DNA from: JAICNR01 sp035699465
Lineage (GTDB): Bacteria; Gemmatimonadota; Gemmatimonadetes; JACCXV01; JAHWKZ01
Length of the DNA: 26,647 nucleotides
Direction: 5' to 3'
NCBI GenBank assembly: GCA_035699465.1
Contig: DASSPT010000132.1
Location: 1 to 26,647, forward strand
Position numbers and translations under genes: made by a program. How positions within the stretch are numbered: position 1 is the first letter of the stretch; every line of letters starts with the position of its first letter. The notes under the pieces were generated by a model, which did no database searches, was not told the origin of the DNA, and worked only from the letters and a program-made list of their open reading frames with translations. Shown here piece after piece: positions 16,210 through 23,068 of the stretch.

Positions 16210-17334
16210 ATGAACAAGAAGCGCTGGCTCTCCGGGCCCTCGATCCGGCCCGATCCGATAGCCGCCGGCATGACCGCCGCGGAGCTCGTGGACAATGCCT
16301 ACCTCGCGTACAACGGCGGGCGGCTGCGCGAGGCGTGCGAGCTCTACACGCAGAAGATGCTGGCCGACGACGCGCTGGTCGGGATGTCGCTGACGGGCGC
16401 GTTGACCCCTGCAGGGATCGGCATGACGTGCCTGATTCCCCTCGTCGAGGCCGGATTCGTCGATTGGATCGTATCGACGGGGGCGAATCTCTATCACGAT
16501 ACCCACTTCGGCATCGGACTCGAGATGCATCGCGGACGGCCGCACCTCGACGACACGGTGCTGCGCGAGGCGGGCGTGGTGCGGATCTACGACATCCTGT
16601 TCGACTACGAGGTGTTGCTGGAGACCGACGCATTCTTCCGGCGCATCATGACCCAGCCCGAATTTCAGAAGGAGATGGGCACCGCCGAGTTCCACTGGCT
16701 CTGCGGCAAGTACGTCGCCGAGAGAGAAGTGGCGCTCGGGCGCAAGGGCACGTCGCTGCTGGCGACCGCGTACAGGCACGGGGTGCCGGTTTATACCTCC
16801 TCGCCGGGCGATTCGTCGATCGGGATGAACGTGGCCGAGCTCGAGCTGCGCGGAAACAAGCTCCGGATCGATCCCGCGCGCGACGTGAACGAAACGGCGG
16901 CCGTCGTGTGGGACGCCAAGAGCAGCGGAGGGAAGAGCGGCGTCTTGATCCTGGGGGGTGGCTCGCCGAAGAACTTCGTGCTCCAGACCGAGCCCCAGAT
17001 CCAGGAGGTCCTGGGCCTCGAGGAGGCCGGCCACGACTACTACCTCCAGATCACCGACGCCCGGCCCGACACGGGCGGTCTCTCCGGCGCCACGCCCGGC
17101 GAGGCCGTTTCGTGGGGGAAGGTGGATCCCGAGAAGCTCCCCGACGCGGTCGTCTGTTACGCGGATACGACGATCGCGTTGCCGCTCCTGACGGCCTACG
17201 CCCTCGACCGCCATGCTCCCCGCGAGCCGCGGCGGCTCTTCGACCGCCGGGAGGAGATGTACGAGCGCCTGGTGGGCGCTTACCGCGAGAAGGCGGGCTC
17301 GCGAGAGCCCGGGGAAGTGGTGGAGGCCGGATGA
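16210..17334 (+). CDS. Deoxyhypusine synthase-like protein
   Basis: A 374-residue member of the DS family (Rossmann-type NAD+-binding). In eukaryotes and archaea the enzyme transfers the aminobutyl group of spermidine to eIF5A; bacteria have no eIF5A, and characterised bacterial relatives make homospermidine or act in other polyamine reactions. Seen here: SLTGALTPAGIGMTCLIPLV, STGANLYHDTHFGIGLEMHR, SSPGDSSIGM, ILGGGSPKNFVLQ and GGLSGATPGEAVSWGKVDPE. Lys304 in SWGK corresponds to the catalytic lysine that forms the enzyme-substrate intermediate. The His in the GGGVVKHH segment of the human enzyme is replaced (GGGSPKNF here), which argues for a changed substrate. GGAGGAGG sits just before the ATG. 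The stop overlaps the HIRAN gene start (ATGA). Confidence 0.9.
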   Translation: MNKKRWLSGPSIRPDPIAAGMTAAELVDNAYLAYNGGRLREACELYTQKMLADDALVGMSLTGALTPAGIGMTCLIPLVEAGFVDWIVSTGANLYHDTHFGIGLEMHRGRPHLDDTVLREAGVVRIYDILFDYEVLLETDAFFRRIMTQPEFQKEMGTAEFHWLCGKYVAEREVALGRKGTSLLATAYRHGVPVYTSSPGDSSIGMNVAELELRGNKLRIDPARDVNETAAVVWDAKSSGGKSGVLILGGGSPKNFVLQTEPQIQEVLGLEEAGHDYYLQITDARPDTGGLSGATPGEAVSWGKVDPEKLPDAVVCYADTTIALPLLTAYALDRHAPREPRRLFDRREEMYERLVGAYREKAGSREPGEVVEAG

Positions 17335-17675
17335 TCCGCCTGGCCGACCCCACGGACAGGCCCGGGCGCGCACGCGAGTTTCGGTGCACCGTCCACGGCC
17401 TGTGCTTCGAGAACCGGTACTTGCTGCTGGAGGCGATCCACGCCGGCGACCCGCTCGTCCTTCGGCGCGAGCCCGACAACGCGATCGGGGCGGACGCGAT
17501 CCAGGTCCAGACCGCCTCGACCCAGACGATCGGCTACGTGCCGCGCACGATCTCGACCTGGCTGGCTCCGCTCATGGACTCGGGGCACGAAGCGGTGGCC
17601 TCGGTCGTCAAGGTCCGCTCCGACTGCCCGTTCTACGAACGGCTGATCATCGAGGTGCTCATCGACCCACGCTAG
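17331..17675 (+). CDS. Stand-alone HIRAN-domain protein
   Basis: A 114-residue protein in which residues about 17-110 form a HIRAN domain: TVHGLCFENRYLLLEAIHAG, DPLVLRREPDNAIGADAIQV, IGYVPRTISTWLAPLMDSGH and a closing strand (VASVVKV). HIRAN domains bind single-stranded DNA 3' ends in HLTF-type helicases and occur alone in many bacteria with unknown function. There is no helicase or nuclease part here. ATG overlaps the stop of the DHS-like gene (ATGA) and has GGAGG upstream, so the two are translated together. It is followed by an 11-bp-stem terminator. It was recognised by motif pattern only; a profile search would confirm it. Confidence 0.8.
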   Translation: MIRLADPTDRPGRAREFRCTVHGLCFENRYLLLEAIHAGDPLVLRREPDNAIGADAIQVQTASTQTIGYVPRTISTWLAPLMDSGHEAVASVVKVRSDCPFYERLIIEVLIDPR

Positions 17676-17737
17676 CGCGGCGGGCCCGGGACCGCCGCGG
17701 TCGGCCGAAGACGAACCTGTCGCGGATCAGAAACTAC

Positions 17738-17762
17738 GAAGCCCCCGGAATCCGGGGGCTTC
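17738..17762. terminator. Bidirectional hairpin terminator between HIRAN and Hsp20 genes
   Basis: A perfect 11-bp stem with a three-base loop (AAT): GAAGCCCCCGG at 17738-17748 pairs with 17752-17762. It lies 62 bp after the HIRAN stop and 51 bp after the Hsp20 stop on the other strand. On the minus strand it is followed by a short T-containing tract (GTAGTTTC); on the plus strand there is no T-run. It most likely ends both converging units. Confidence 0.8.
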
Positions 17763-17813
17763 GCCTCTGGTCGGGGTTTCGCTCGCCGGAGCGTATCGCC
17801 CCAGGCGGAATCG

Positions 17814-18284
17814 CTACCTGGCCTCGACCTGCTTGCTGTTCCCGCCCGCGATCTGGATCTCCCGCGCCTTGGTCTCCTCGCGGCGCGGCAGCGTGATCGA
17901 GAGCACACCATCCTGCAACGACGCCTGGACATTGTCGGTGTCGACGTAGGCCGGCAGGCTGAACGACCGCTCGAACGATCCGAACGAGCGTTCCGTGCGG
18001 CGGAACGCCTCGTTCTCGCTCGAGGTCTCCTGCGTCTTCTCGCCGCGCACGGTCAGCACGTTGTTCTCGACGGCGATCTTGATCTGGTCCCGGGTGAGGC
18101 CCGGCACCTCGAGGCGCAGCGTAACGGACTCCGGGGTCTCGGATACGTCCGTCGCCGGCAGCCACTGGCGCAGGTTCTCCCCGCCATCCCAGCCCCCACC
18201 CAGCACATCGTCCATCAGTCGGCCCAGGTCGCGAGGCACGGCGAACACGCTGTTCAACGGGCGATAGCGAGTCATGTTGTTCAT
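17814..18284 (-). CDS. Hsp20/alpha-crystallin small heat-shock protein
   Basis: A 156-residue ATP-independent chaperone that holds unfolding proteins in large oligomers. The N-terminal arm (DLGRLMDDVLGG) is followed by the alpha-crystallin domain from about residue 42: LPATDVSETPESVTLRLEVP, GLTRDQIKIAVENNVLTVRG, SFERSFSLPAYVDTDNVQAS and DGVLSITLPRREE, where GVLSITLP is the conserved GxLxxxxP closing motif. The tail IQIAG supplies an I-x-I-type motif used for oligomer contacts. The ATG at 18284 has AGGAGGG eight bases upstream. The 216-bp region before it has no gene; I found no CIRCE or HrcA-type inverted repeat there. It is convergent with the HIRAN operon and shares its terminator. Confidence 0.95.
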   Translation of the reverse strand: MNNMTRYRPLNSVFAVPRDLGRLMDDVLGGGWDGGENLRQWLPATDVSETPESVTLRLEVPGLTRDQIKIAVENNVLTVRGEKTQETSSENEAFRRTERSFGSFERSFSLPAYVDTDNVQASLQDGVLSITLPRREETKAREIQIAGGNSKQVEAR

Positions 18285-18500
18285 GGTGATCCCTCCTCAT
18301 GGTTATGCTTGGGTCACGTAACGCCGAAGACGCTCGACCCGGCGCTTGGAGCGACCGATCCCTGGCTCCGCCCGAGCGAAAAGCAATCTGCGGGCCATTC
18401 CGACCCCTGCCATTTTTGCGGATCATTCTGCCAGGCGGGCAGTGAGTCGGGCCGGCGAGCTGCCGGATCGGCCACAGCGACGGGAAGAGATCCGCGCTCG
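18285..18500. other. Non-coding gap upstream of Hsp20 with paired hexamers
   Basis: No gene is supported in these 216 bp. Two copies of CTGCCA (18407-18412 and 18428-18433) lie exactly 21 bp apart, which is two helical turns, in an AT-richer patch. They could be an operator for the heat-shock gene, but no known regulator site matches. A near sigma-54 pattern here has the wrong GG-GC spacing. Confidence 0.25.
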
Positions 18501-19016
18501 TTACTCCAGGGGGAGCTCGAGTGTCTCGCCCGGCGTATGGTCTGCCCGGACGGCAGGCGCTCCCGGCTCCGGCCGCTCCGACAGCCACCGTGGCTCGATG
18601 CCTTCGATGAGAAACCCGATCAGCTGGTGGACGAGCCGCGAGACGTCCGGAGGAGTCTCTCCGAAGGGGTGGGAAGCGTGGTGCTCGGCGCGGTGGAGCG
18701 TGCCCAGCGTGGCGTGACCGAAGACGAAGTGCACGAACCCCTGCTCCTCGAGCGCCGTGATCCGCACCTCCCGCTCGGTCGGCTGGTAGGCCAGGCGGAT
18801 TCCGGCGGAACCGATCGGCTCGGTCTCGATCTCGGGGATCCTTCCCAGGATGTCGACCAGCTCGCCCAGCAGATGGTCGTATCGCTCCTGGAAGGACGCG
18901 TCGGCGGTCGGGTGGGCCGCCTCGCGGCGGGCTTCGCGCGAGGAGATGCGCTCACGGAGCTCACGGACGAGCGCGGCCCGATCGGGGGAGGGCTCGCTCT
19001 CCGTCCGCGGTGCCAT
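18501..19016 (-). CDS. Conserved-looking protein of unknown function
   Basis: A 171-residue soluble protein I do not recognise. Residues 12-35 are a charged helix (RAALVRELRERISSREARRE), followed by another helix (FQERYDHLLGELVDILGRI). Next come beta-like strands (SAGIRLAYQPTEREVRITAL, GFVHFVFGHATLGTLHRAEH), then a helical segment (VSRLVHQLIGFLIEGI) and a Pro-rich tail. There is no signal peptide. ATG at 19016 is preferred because a good promoter (TTGACG, 18 bp, TACACT) ends six bases before it, whereas the frame simply remains open upstream. No ribosome site is present. It is divergent from the SDR gene and has no operon partner. Codon pattern and GC match its neighbours, so it looks like a resident gene. 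Confidence 0.7.
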   Translation of the reverse strand: MAPRTESEPSPDRAALVRELRERISSREARREAAHPTADASFQERYDHLLGELVDILGRIPEIETEPIGSAGIRLAYQPTEREVRITALEEQGFVHFVFGHATLGTLHRAEHHASHPFGETPPDVSRLVHQLIGFLIEGIEPRWLSERPEPGAPAVRADHTPGETLELPLE

Positions 19017-19022
19017 GGGCGC

Positions 19023-19052
19023 AGTGTAGATCGCGCTCCGGAAGGCCGTCAA
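19023..19052 (-). promoter_or_regulatory. Promoter of the 171-residue unknown gene (leaderless type)
   Basis: On the minus strand, TTGACG (19052-19047; five of six consensus bases), an 18-bp spacer and TACACT (19028-19023). The -10 ends six bases before the ATG at 19016. Transcription would begin at or beside the start codon, giving a leaderless mRNA. Confidence 0.55.
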
Positions 19053-19071
19053 TGGCGCCTCGCCCCCGCGA

Positions 19072-19100
19072 TTGCCGCGCGATCCGACGGTTCCTAGTGT
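19072..19100 (+). promoter_or_regulatory. Putative promoter of the SDR-acyltransferase operon
   Basis: TTGCCG (19072-19077), 17-bp spacer and TAGTGT (19095-19100). The SDR start codon lies 40 bp downstream and has its own GGAGG site, so this unit has a conventional leader. The promoter is back to back with that of the 171-residue unknown gene. Confidence 0.42.
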
Positions 19101-19139
19101 AGATGCCGAACGCCGCGGCTCGCCGCGAGTGGAGGATCC

Positions 19140-19883
19140 ATGATCGACTTCCGGGAAAGGAACGTCCTGGTGACCGGGGGTTCCCGCGGCATCGGCGCCG
19201 CATGCGTGCGCCTGTTCGCGGAGCTCGGCGCCCGCGTGGGGTTCACCTGGCGGACCGGCGAGACCGAAGCGCGGGATCTGGAGCGCGCCTGCGACGGGAT
19301 GGCGCGCGCCTGGCGAACCGACGTCACCGACGGCGCCCAGGTCGCGCGCTTCGTGCGCGAGGCCGAGGAAGCGTGGGGCGGTGTGGACGTCGCGATCGCC
19401 AACGCCGGAATCTGGAAGGGCGCCCGCATCGAGCGCATGACCGCCGAGGAGTGGGACGAGACGCTGGAGGTCAACCTCGGAGGGACGTGGCGGCTCTGCC
19501 GCGAAGCCGTGCCCGCGATCCGGCGCCGCGGCAGCGGGGCGATCGTGGTCGTGAGCTCGACCGCGGGCCAGCGCGGCGAGTCGCTCCACTCGCACTACGC
19601 GGCGTCGAAGGGCGCGCAGATCTCGCTGGTCAAGTCGCTGGCGGTCGAGTGCGCGCCGCAGGTACGCGTCAACGCGGTGGCCCCGGGCTGGGTCGACACC
19701 GAGATGAGCGCGGGGCCTCTGAACGGAGCGGAGCGCGCCGCTATCGTCGGCGCGATCCCCCTCGGGCGGGTGGCCACCGCCGAGGACATCGCGGACGCGA
19801 TCGCGTTCCTCGCCAGCGACCGCGCGCGGCACATCACCGGCGAGATCCTCAACGTGAACGGGGGCTCGGTGCTGTGCGGCTGA
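19140..19883 (+). CDS. SDR-family oxidoreductase (FabG-like)
   Basis: A 247-residue classical short-chain dehydrogenase/reductase with an NAD(P)-binding Rossmann fold. Motifs are TGGSRGIGAA at 12-21 (dinucleotide binding), NAG at 88-90, the catalytic Ser140, Tyr153 and Lys157 (VSSTAG...HYAASKGA), and the substrate-side PGWVDTEM. It closes with the usual HITGEILNVNGGS. Length and spacing fit 3-oxoacyl-ACP reductase and related enzymes, but the family is too broad to fix a substrate. The ATG has GGAGG seven bases upstream. The 3' end overlaps the acyltransferase start by ten bases, which ties it to lipid metabolism by context. Confidence 0.92.
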   Translation: MIDFRERNVLVTGGSRGIGAACVRLFAELGARVGFTWRTGETEARDLERACDGMARAWRTDVTDGAQVARFVREAEEAWGGVDVAIANAGIWKGARIERMTAEEWDETLEVNLGGTWRLCREAVPAIRRRGSGAIVVVSSTAGQRGESLHSHYAASKGAQISLVKSLAVECAPQVRVNAVAPGWVDTEMSAGPLNGAERAAIVGAIPLGRVATAEDIADAIAFLASDRARHITGEILNVNGGSVLCG

Positions 19884-20788
19884 AGACCTCGGTGGCGCGC
19901 GGCGTCACGGCGGCCGTACGGCGGATGCCGCGTGGAATGACCACGCCGCTGGCCGCCGTGGTGGGAACGCTCCTCTGGGTGGGGTTCGATCGGCGGGTAG
20001 CGAACGAGAACCTCGAGCGCGTCTATCCGCAGTGGTCTTCGCTCAGCCGCCGACGCATCGCCTATCGCTCCTACAAGCGCATGGCGCGTTCCCTGGTCGA
20101 GTTCCTCCATACGCACAAGTACACGCGCGAGGAGATCGTCGCCCGCGTGCAGCTCGACGACGAGGGCGCCCTGAACGCCGCGCTCGAGCGCGGGCGCGGC
20201 GCCATCCTGCTCTCGGGGCATTTCGGCAACTGGGAATGGCTGGCCCGGCGAGTGGCAGCGGCCGGCCATCCCTTCGCGGTGCTGTTCAAGGAGCCGGGGG
20301 ATCGGGTCCTGGCCGAGCGGCTGCGCGCGATCCGCGCGAGCGCGGGGATCGAGCAGATCGATCACGACGACATGCGAGCGGCGGTTCGCTGGCTCAGGAA
20401 GGGGCGCGTCCTGGGGATCGTCATGGATCAGGAGCCCCGCCGGGTGTCGGAGGGGGTGATCGCCCCACTCTTCGGTCATCCGACGATGACCCACGTAGGT
20501 CCCTTCCGCCTCGCGCGGATGTCCGGGGCGCCGCTCCTGACGTTCTTCTGCCGCGCCGTCGGCCGCGGACGATATCAGGCGCGGCTCGAGCCCCTTCCGG
20601 CAAGCGACGCCGCGGATCCGGAGGTCGCGGTGGCGGAAGATGCCGCACGCTTCAACGCGCGGCTCGAAGCCGCCATCCGGGCGAGCCCGGAGCACTGGAT
20701 GTGGATGTACAAGCGCTGGGCGCGGATCGACCGCCGCGCGCGAACCGGCCAGTCGGCCGACCCGCTCGTCTCGGAGAAAGCGACCTGA
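19874..20788 (+). CDS. Lysophospholipid/lipid A acyltransferase (LpxL/HtrB family)
   Basis: A 304-residue membrane-associated acyltransferase. LpxL-type enzymes add the secondary acyl chains to lipid A. The HX4(D/E) catalytic motif is intact: SGHFGNWEW with His116 and Glu121. Other family blocks are NLERVYPQWSSLSRRRIAYR, a GIVMDQEPRR substrate-site segment, and SPEHWMWMYKRW near the C-terminus, which matches the conserved PE-W-W-HRRWK end. A hydrophobic stretch at 24-38 may anchor it in the inner membrane. GTG at 19874 is chosen because it overlaps the SDR gene slightly and a G-rich stretch precedes it; ATG at 19925 would lose 17 residues. It converges on the aminotransferase with only seven bases between the stops. 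Confidence 0.9.
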   Translation: MRLKTSVARGVTAAVRRMPRGMTTPLAAVVGTLLWVGFDRRVANENLERVYPQWSSLSRRRIAYRSYKRMARSLVEFLHTHKYTREEIVARVQLDDEGALNAALERGRGAILLSGHFGNWEWLARRVAAAGHPFAVLFKEPGDRVLAERLRAIRASAGIEQIDHDDMRAAVRWLRKGRVLGIVMDQEPRRVSEGVIAPLFGHPTMTHVGPFRLARMSGAPLLTFFCRAVGRGRYQARLEPLPASDAADPEVAVAEDAARFNARLEAAIRASPEHWMWMYKRWARIDRRARTGQSADPLVSEKAT

Positions 20789-20795
20789 GGAAGGG

Positions 20796-21629
20796 TCAGA
20801 GCGGCGGCTCCGCGTTCAGGTCGCGCGCGACGCGTTCTTCGTAGGCCGCCGCGAGCCGTAGCGTCCGCGCGCCGGGGACGGGGGAAGGGAGCTCCGCCTC
20901 CTCGATCGCGGCGACCGGCATGATGCCGGCGCTCGTGAACGTCAGGAAGCACTCGTCGGCCCCCACCACGATCTCAGGCGGGTAGCGGCCTTCGACCGTG
21001 CGGAAGCCGCAGCCGGGAGCGAGCTCGAGCACGAGGTCCCGCGTGATCCCGTGGAGAATGCCGCACTCGGCGCCGGGGGTGTGCAGGGTGTCGGCCTCGA
21101 AGAAGAAGAGGTTCGAGGCCGTGCCCTCCAGCGCCCAACCGTCCCGGTGGACGAGGATCGCGTCGTCGAACCCGCGGCCACGGGCCGCGCTCCGCGCCCG
21201 CGCATGCGCGAGCTTGTGCGCGTGCTTGACGGCGGGCAGGTAGGGAACGATGCGCTCGTCGTGGCACGCCAGGCGCCAGAAGGGGGTATGCTGTGCGACC
21301 CAGGGCGGGGGCGGCTCGACCCACGCGATCGACGTGGGTCCGCGCGACGCGACCCCGGCGGTGCGATACAGCCGCGCCATGCCGTCGGTCCGGTCGCCCA
21401 GGAGCCGGCCCAGGATCTCGCGGGCCTCGGCTTGGGTCCACACCGGCCCGAGCCCCAGCTCGCGCGAGGAGTCGGCGAGACGCTCCAGGTGGCGCGCCAG
21501 GTAGAGCGGCCGGCGCGCGACGATCTTGACGCCTTCGTAGACCGCCTCGCCGTACAGAAACCCGCGGTCCCGCGTCTCGAGCGCGGGCCCATCGAGCGGC
21601 CGGATGACGCCGTCGACCCAAACGTCCAG
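20796..21629 (-). CDS. Class IV aminotransferase, probable CTG start
   Basis: A 277-residue PLP enzyme of fold type IV (branched-chain aminotransferase, D-amino acid aminotransferase and aminodeoxychorismate lyase group). The N-terminus DVWVDGVIRPL followed by RDRGFLYGEAVYEG is typical. The PLP lysine is probably Lys135 (YLPAVKHAHKLAHARA), then DDAILVHRDGWALEGTASNLF and CGILHGITRDLVLEL. No ATG, GTG or TTG occurs in frame near the expected start; the nearest is a GTG at 21887 that would add 86 unrelated residues. CTG at 21629 lies two codons before VWVDG and has GAGG five bases upstream, so a CTG start is proposed. An indel in the assembly is the alternative. It is head to head with the M50 protease gene. 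Confidence 0.85.
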   Translation of the reverse strand: MDVWVDGVIRPLDGPALETRDRGFLYGEAVYEGVKIVARRPLYLARHLERLADSSRELGLGPVWTQAEAREILGRLLGDRTDGMARLYRTAGVASRGPTSIAWVEPPPPWVAQHTPFWRLACHDERIVPYLPAVKHAHKLAHARARSAARGRGFDDAILVHRDGWALEGTASNLFFFEADTLHTPGAECGILHGITRDLVLELAPGCGFRTVEGRYPPEIVVGADECFLTFTSAGIMPVAAIEEAELPSPVPGARTLRLAAAYEERVARDLNAEPPL

Positions 21630-21639
21630 AGGGACCTCG
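21630..21639. promoter_or_regulatory. Shared palindromic ribosome site between two divergent genes
   Basis: Ten bases separate the proposed start codons at 21629 (minus) and 21640 (plus). The block GAGGGACCTC (21629-21638) reads GAGGG on the plus strand, six bases before the M50 ATG, and GAGG on the minus strand, five bases before the CTG of the aminotransferase. One small palindrome can therefore serve as ribosome site for both. Confidence 0.5.
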
Positions 21640-22764
21640 ATGCGCTGGAGATTCTGGAGCCGACAGCGCTTCGTGCCGGAGCCAGATCTCCAGGAGATCG
21701 ACCATGGGCATCCGGCCGAAGGCGTCGCGCTTGCCGCGCTGGAGAGCCCGGCCGTCTTCCGCGTCGGCTCGAATCGCGTCCTGCGCGGCTGGCTAAGGTA
21801 CGACTCGCCCGAAACGCGCGCCCGGCTGGAAGCCGGGCTGCGCCCGCTGGACGTGAGCTGGTTCTTCGAGCGCGTCGACGGCAGCACGCGGGTGACGGTG
21901 ACCCACCCCGCCGCGCCGGTGGTGCCGCCCGAATGGCCATGGAACCTGGCGGCCTTCGTCCTGACCGCGTTCTCGACGCTGATCGCGGGGGCGTATCTGG
22001 AGGGGGCTCCGCTCGACTTTCCGTTACGCGATCCGGGGAGAATCGCAGAGGGCGCTCCCTTCGCCGCATCGCTCCTGGGAATCCTCGCGGCGCACGAGTT
22101 CGGCCACTGGTTCGCGGCGCGCCGCTATCGACTCGACGTCACACTCCCGTTCTTCATTCCGCTGCCGATCCTCTCGCCGATCGGCACGCTCGGCGCGGTG
22201 ATCAAGATGAAATCCCCCATCTACACCCGCCGGATGCTGCTGGACGTGGGTGCATCGGGCCCGCTCGCCGGCCTCGCGGTGGCGATCCCCGTGACGATCT
22301 GGGGAGTCGCCCACTCGCCGGTCCTTCCGGTCGAACCCGGCGCCGGCATCATGCTCGGCGAGCCGCTCCTCTTCCAGGCGATCGTGGCGCTGTTCGGCCC
22401 TCCGGTGCCCGAGGGACAGGACCTGTACCTGGGGAACGTCGCGTTCAGCGGCTGGATCGGGCTCCTGGTCACGGCGCTCAACATGCTACCGGTGGGTCAG
22501 CTCGACGGCGGGCACGTCGTGTATTCGCTTCTCGGGAAGAAGCAGCACGCGATCGGCTGGCTCTTCTTCGTGGCGATGCTCGTTCTCGGGTGGTGGTGGC
22601 AGGGGTGGTACGTGTGGGTCGGGCTGATCCTGTTCCTGATCCGCGTCCGGCATCCACCGGTGCTGGACCCGCACCTGGAGCTGGACCCCGCGCGGAAGGT
22701 GGCCGGGTGGCTGGCGGTGGCGGCGTTTGTGGCCTGCTTCACCCCCATCCCCTTTCACTTGTAA
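21640..22764 (+). CDS. Site-2-protease-like zinc metalloprotease (M50 family)
   Basis: A 374-residue polytopic membrane protease. The soluble N-terminal part (about 1-95) includes VGSNRVLRGWLRYDSPETRA and resembles that of the EGY/cyanobacterial S2P-like group. Helix 1 starts near 104 (NLAAFVLTAFSTLIAGAYL). The zinc motif AAHEFGHWFAARR follows near 150, then LPFFIPLPILSPIGTLGAVI, GPLAGLAVAIPVT and the third-ligand motif NMLPVGQLDGGHVVYSLLG. Two or three more helices complete it. HExxH and NxxP...LDGG are both intact, so the enzyme should be active; substrates of such enzymes include membrane-bound anti-sigma factors. ATG at 21640 has GAGGG upstream; ATG at 21604 is possible but would overlap the aminotransferase. 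Palindromic repeats begin right after the stop. Confidence 0.9.
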   Translation: MRWRFWSRQRFVPEPDLQEIDHGHPAEGVALAALESPAVFRVGSNRVLRGWLRYDSPETRARLEAGLRPLDVSWFFERVDGSTRVTVTHPAAPVVPPEWPWNLAAFVLTAFSTLIAGAYLEGAPLDFPLRDPGRIAEGAPFAASLLGILAAHEFGHWFAARRYRLDVTLPFFIPLPILSPIGTLGAVIKMKSPIYTRRMLLDVGASGPLAGLAVAIPVTIWGVAHSPVLPVEPGAGIMLGEPLLFQAIVALFGPPVPEGQDLYLGNVAFSGWIGLLVTALNMLPVGQLDGGHVVYSLLGKKQHAIGWLFFVAMLVLGWWWQGWYVWVGLILFLIRVRHPPVLDPHLELDPARKVAGWLAVAAFVACFTPIPFHL

Positions 22765-23068
22765 TCGGTCGGTGAAAACGGCCGATCTGCTGCGTTGCAC
22801 TTCGTCGCCTTCCCTGCGACGTGGGAAACACCACGTCTCGGAAAGGCTCCTCGCACGCCTTGCATCTCGACCGTTTTGACCGACCTCTGCTCGTGGTGAA
22901 AAGGCCGATCTGCCGCGTTGCGCTTCGTCGCCTTTCCTGCGACGTGGGAAACACCACGTCTCGGAAAGGCTCCTCGCGCGCCTTGCATCTCGACCGTTTT
23001 GACCGACCTCTGCTCGTGGTGAAAACGGCCGATCTGTCGCGTTGCGCTCCTGCCCGCGATGGTCCGGG
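22765..23068. other. 304-bp gene-free stretch filled by palindromic repeats
   Basis: This interval between the convergent M50 and ketosynthase genes contains no credible gene. Two full and one partial copy of a 123-124 bp repeat fill it from 22767 to about 23048. The remaining 20 bp before the ketosynthase stop hold nothing that I recognise. Confidence 0.85.
22767..23048. repeat. Tandem array of imperfect palindromic repeats (2.25 units of about 124 bp)
   Basis: Units begin at 22772, 22896 and 23019 (GTGAAAA...CCGATCTG), with spacings of 124 and 123 bp; the second copy lacks one C. The third stops matching near 23048. Full copies are almost identical. Within each, outer arms (22767-22781 against 22871-22885) are inverted repeats with one mismatch. 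The centre is a perfect 7-bp hairpin, GACGTGG/CCACGTC, with loop GAAACA (22818-22837). A shared core reads GCAAGGCGCGCGAGGAG and GCGACGAAGCGCAACGC on the minus strand. Units are joined by CTCTGCTCGTG. The array starts within 3 bp of the M50 stop, so it may also form the 3' end of that mRNA. Confidence 0.88.

Noticed and set aside
18407..18450. Sigma-54 promoter upstream of Hsp20
   Set aside because: TGGC and GC elements are present on the minus strand, but the spacing between them is one base too long.
20974..22069. Alternative minus-strand frames with ATG starts near the aminotransferase 5' end
   Set aside because: They give no family resemblance; the PLP-enzyme motifs are all in the frame that begins at CTG 21629.
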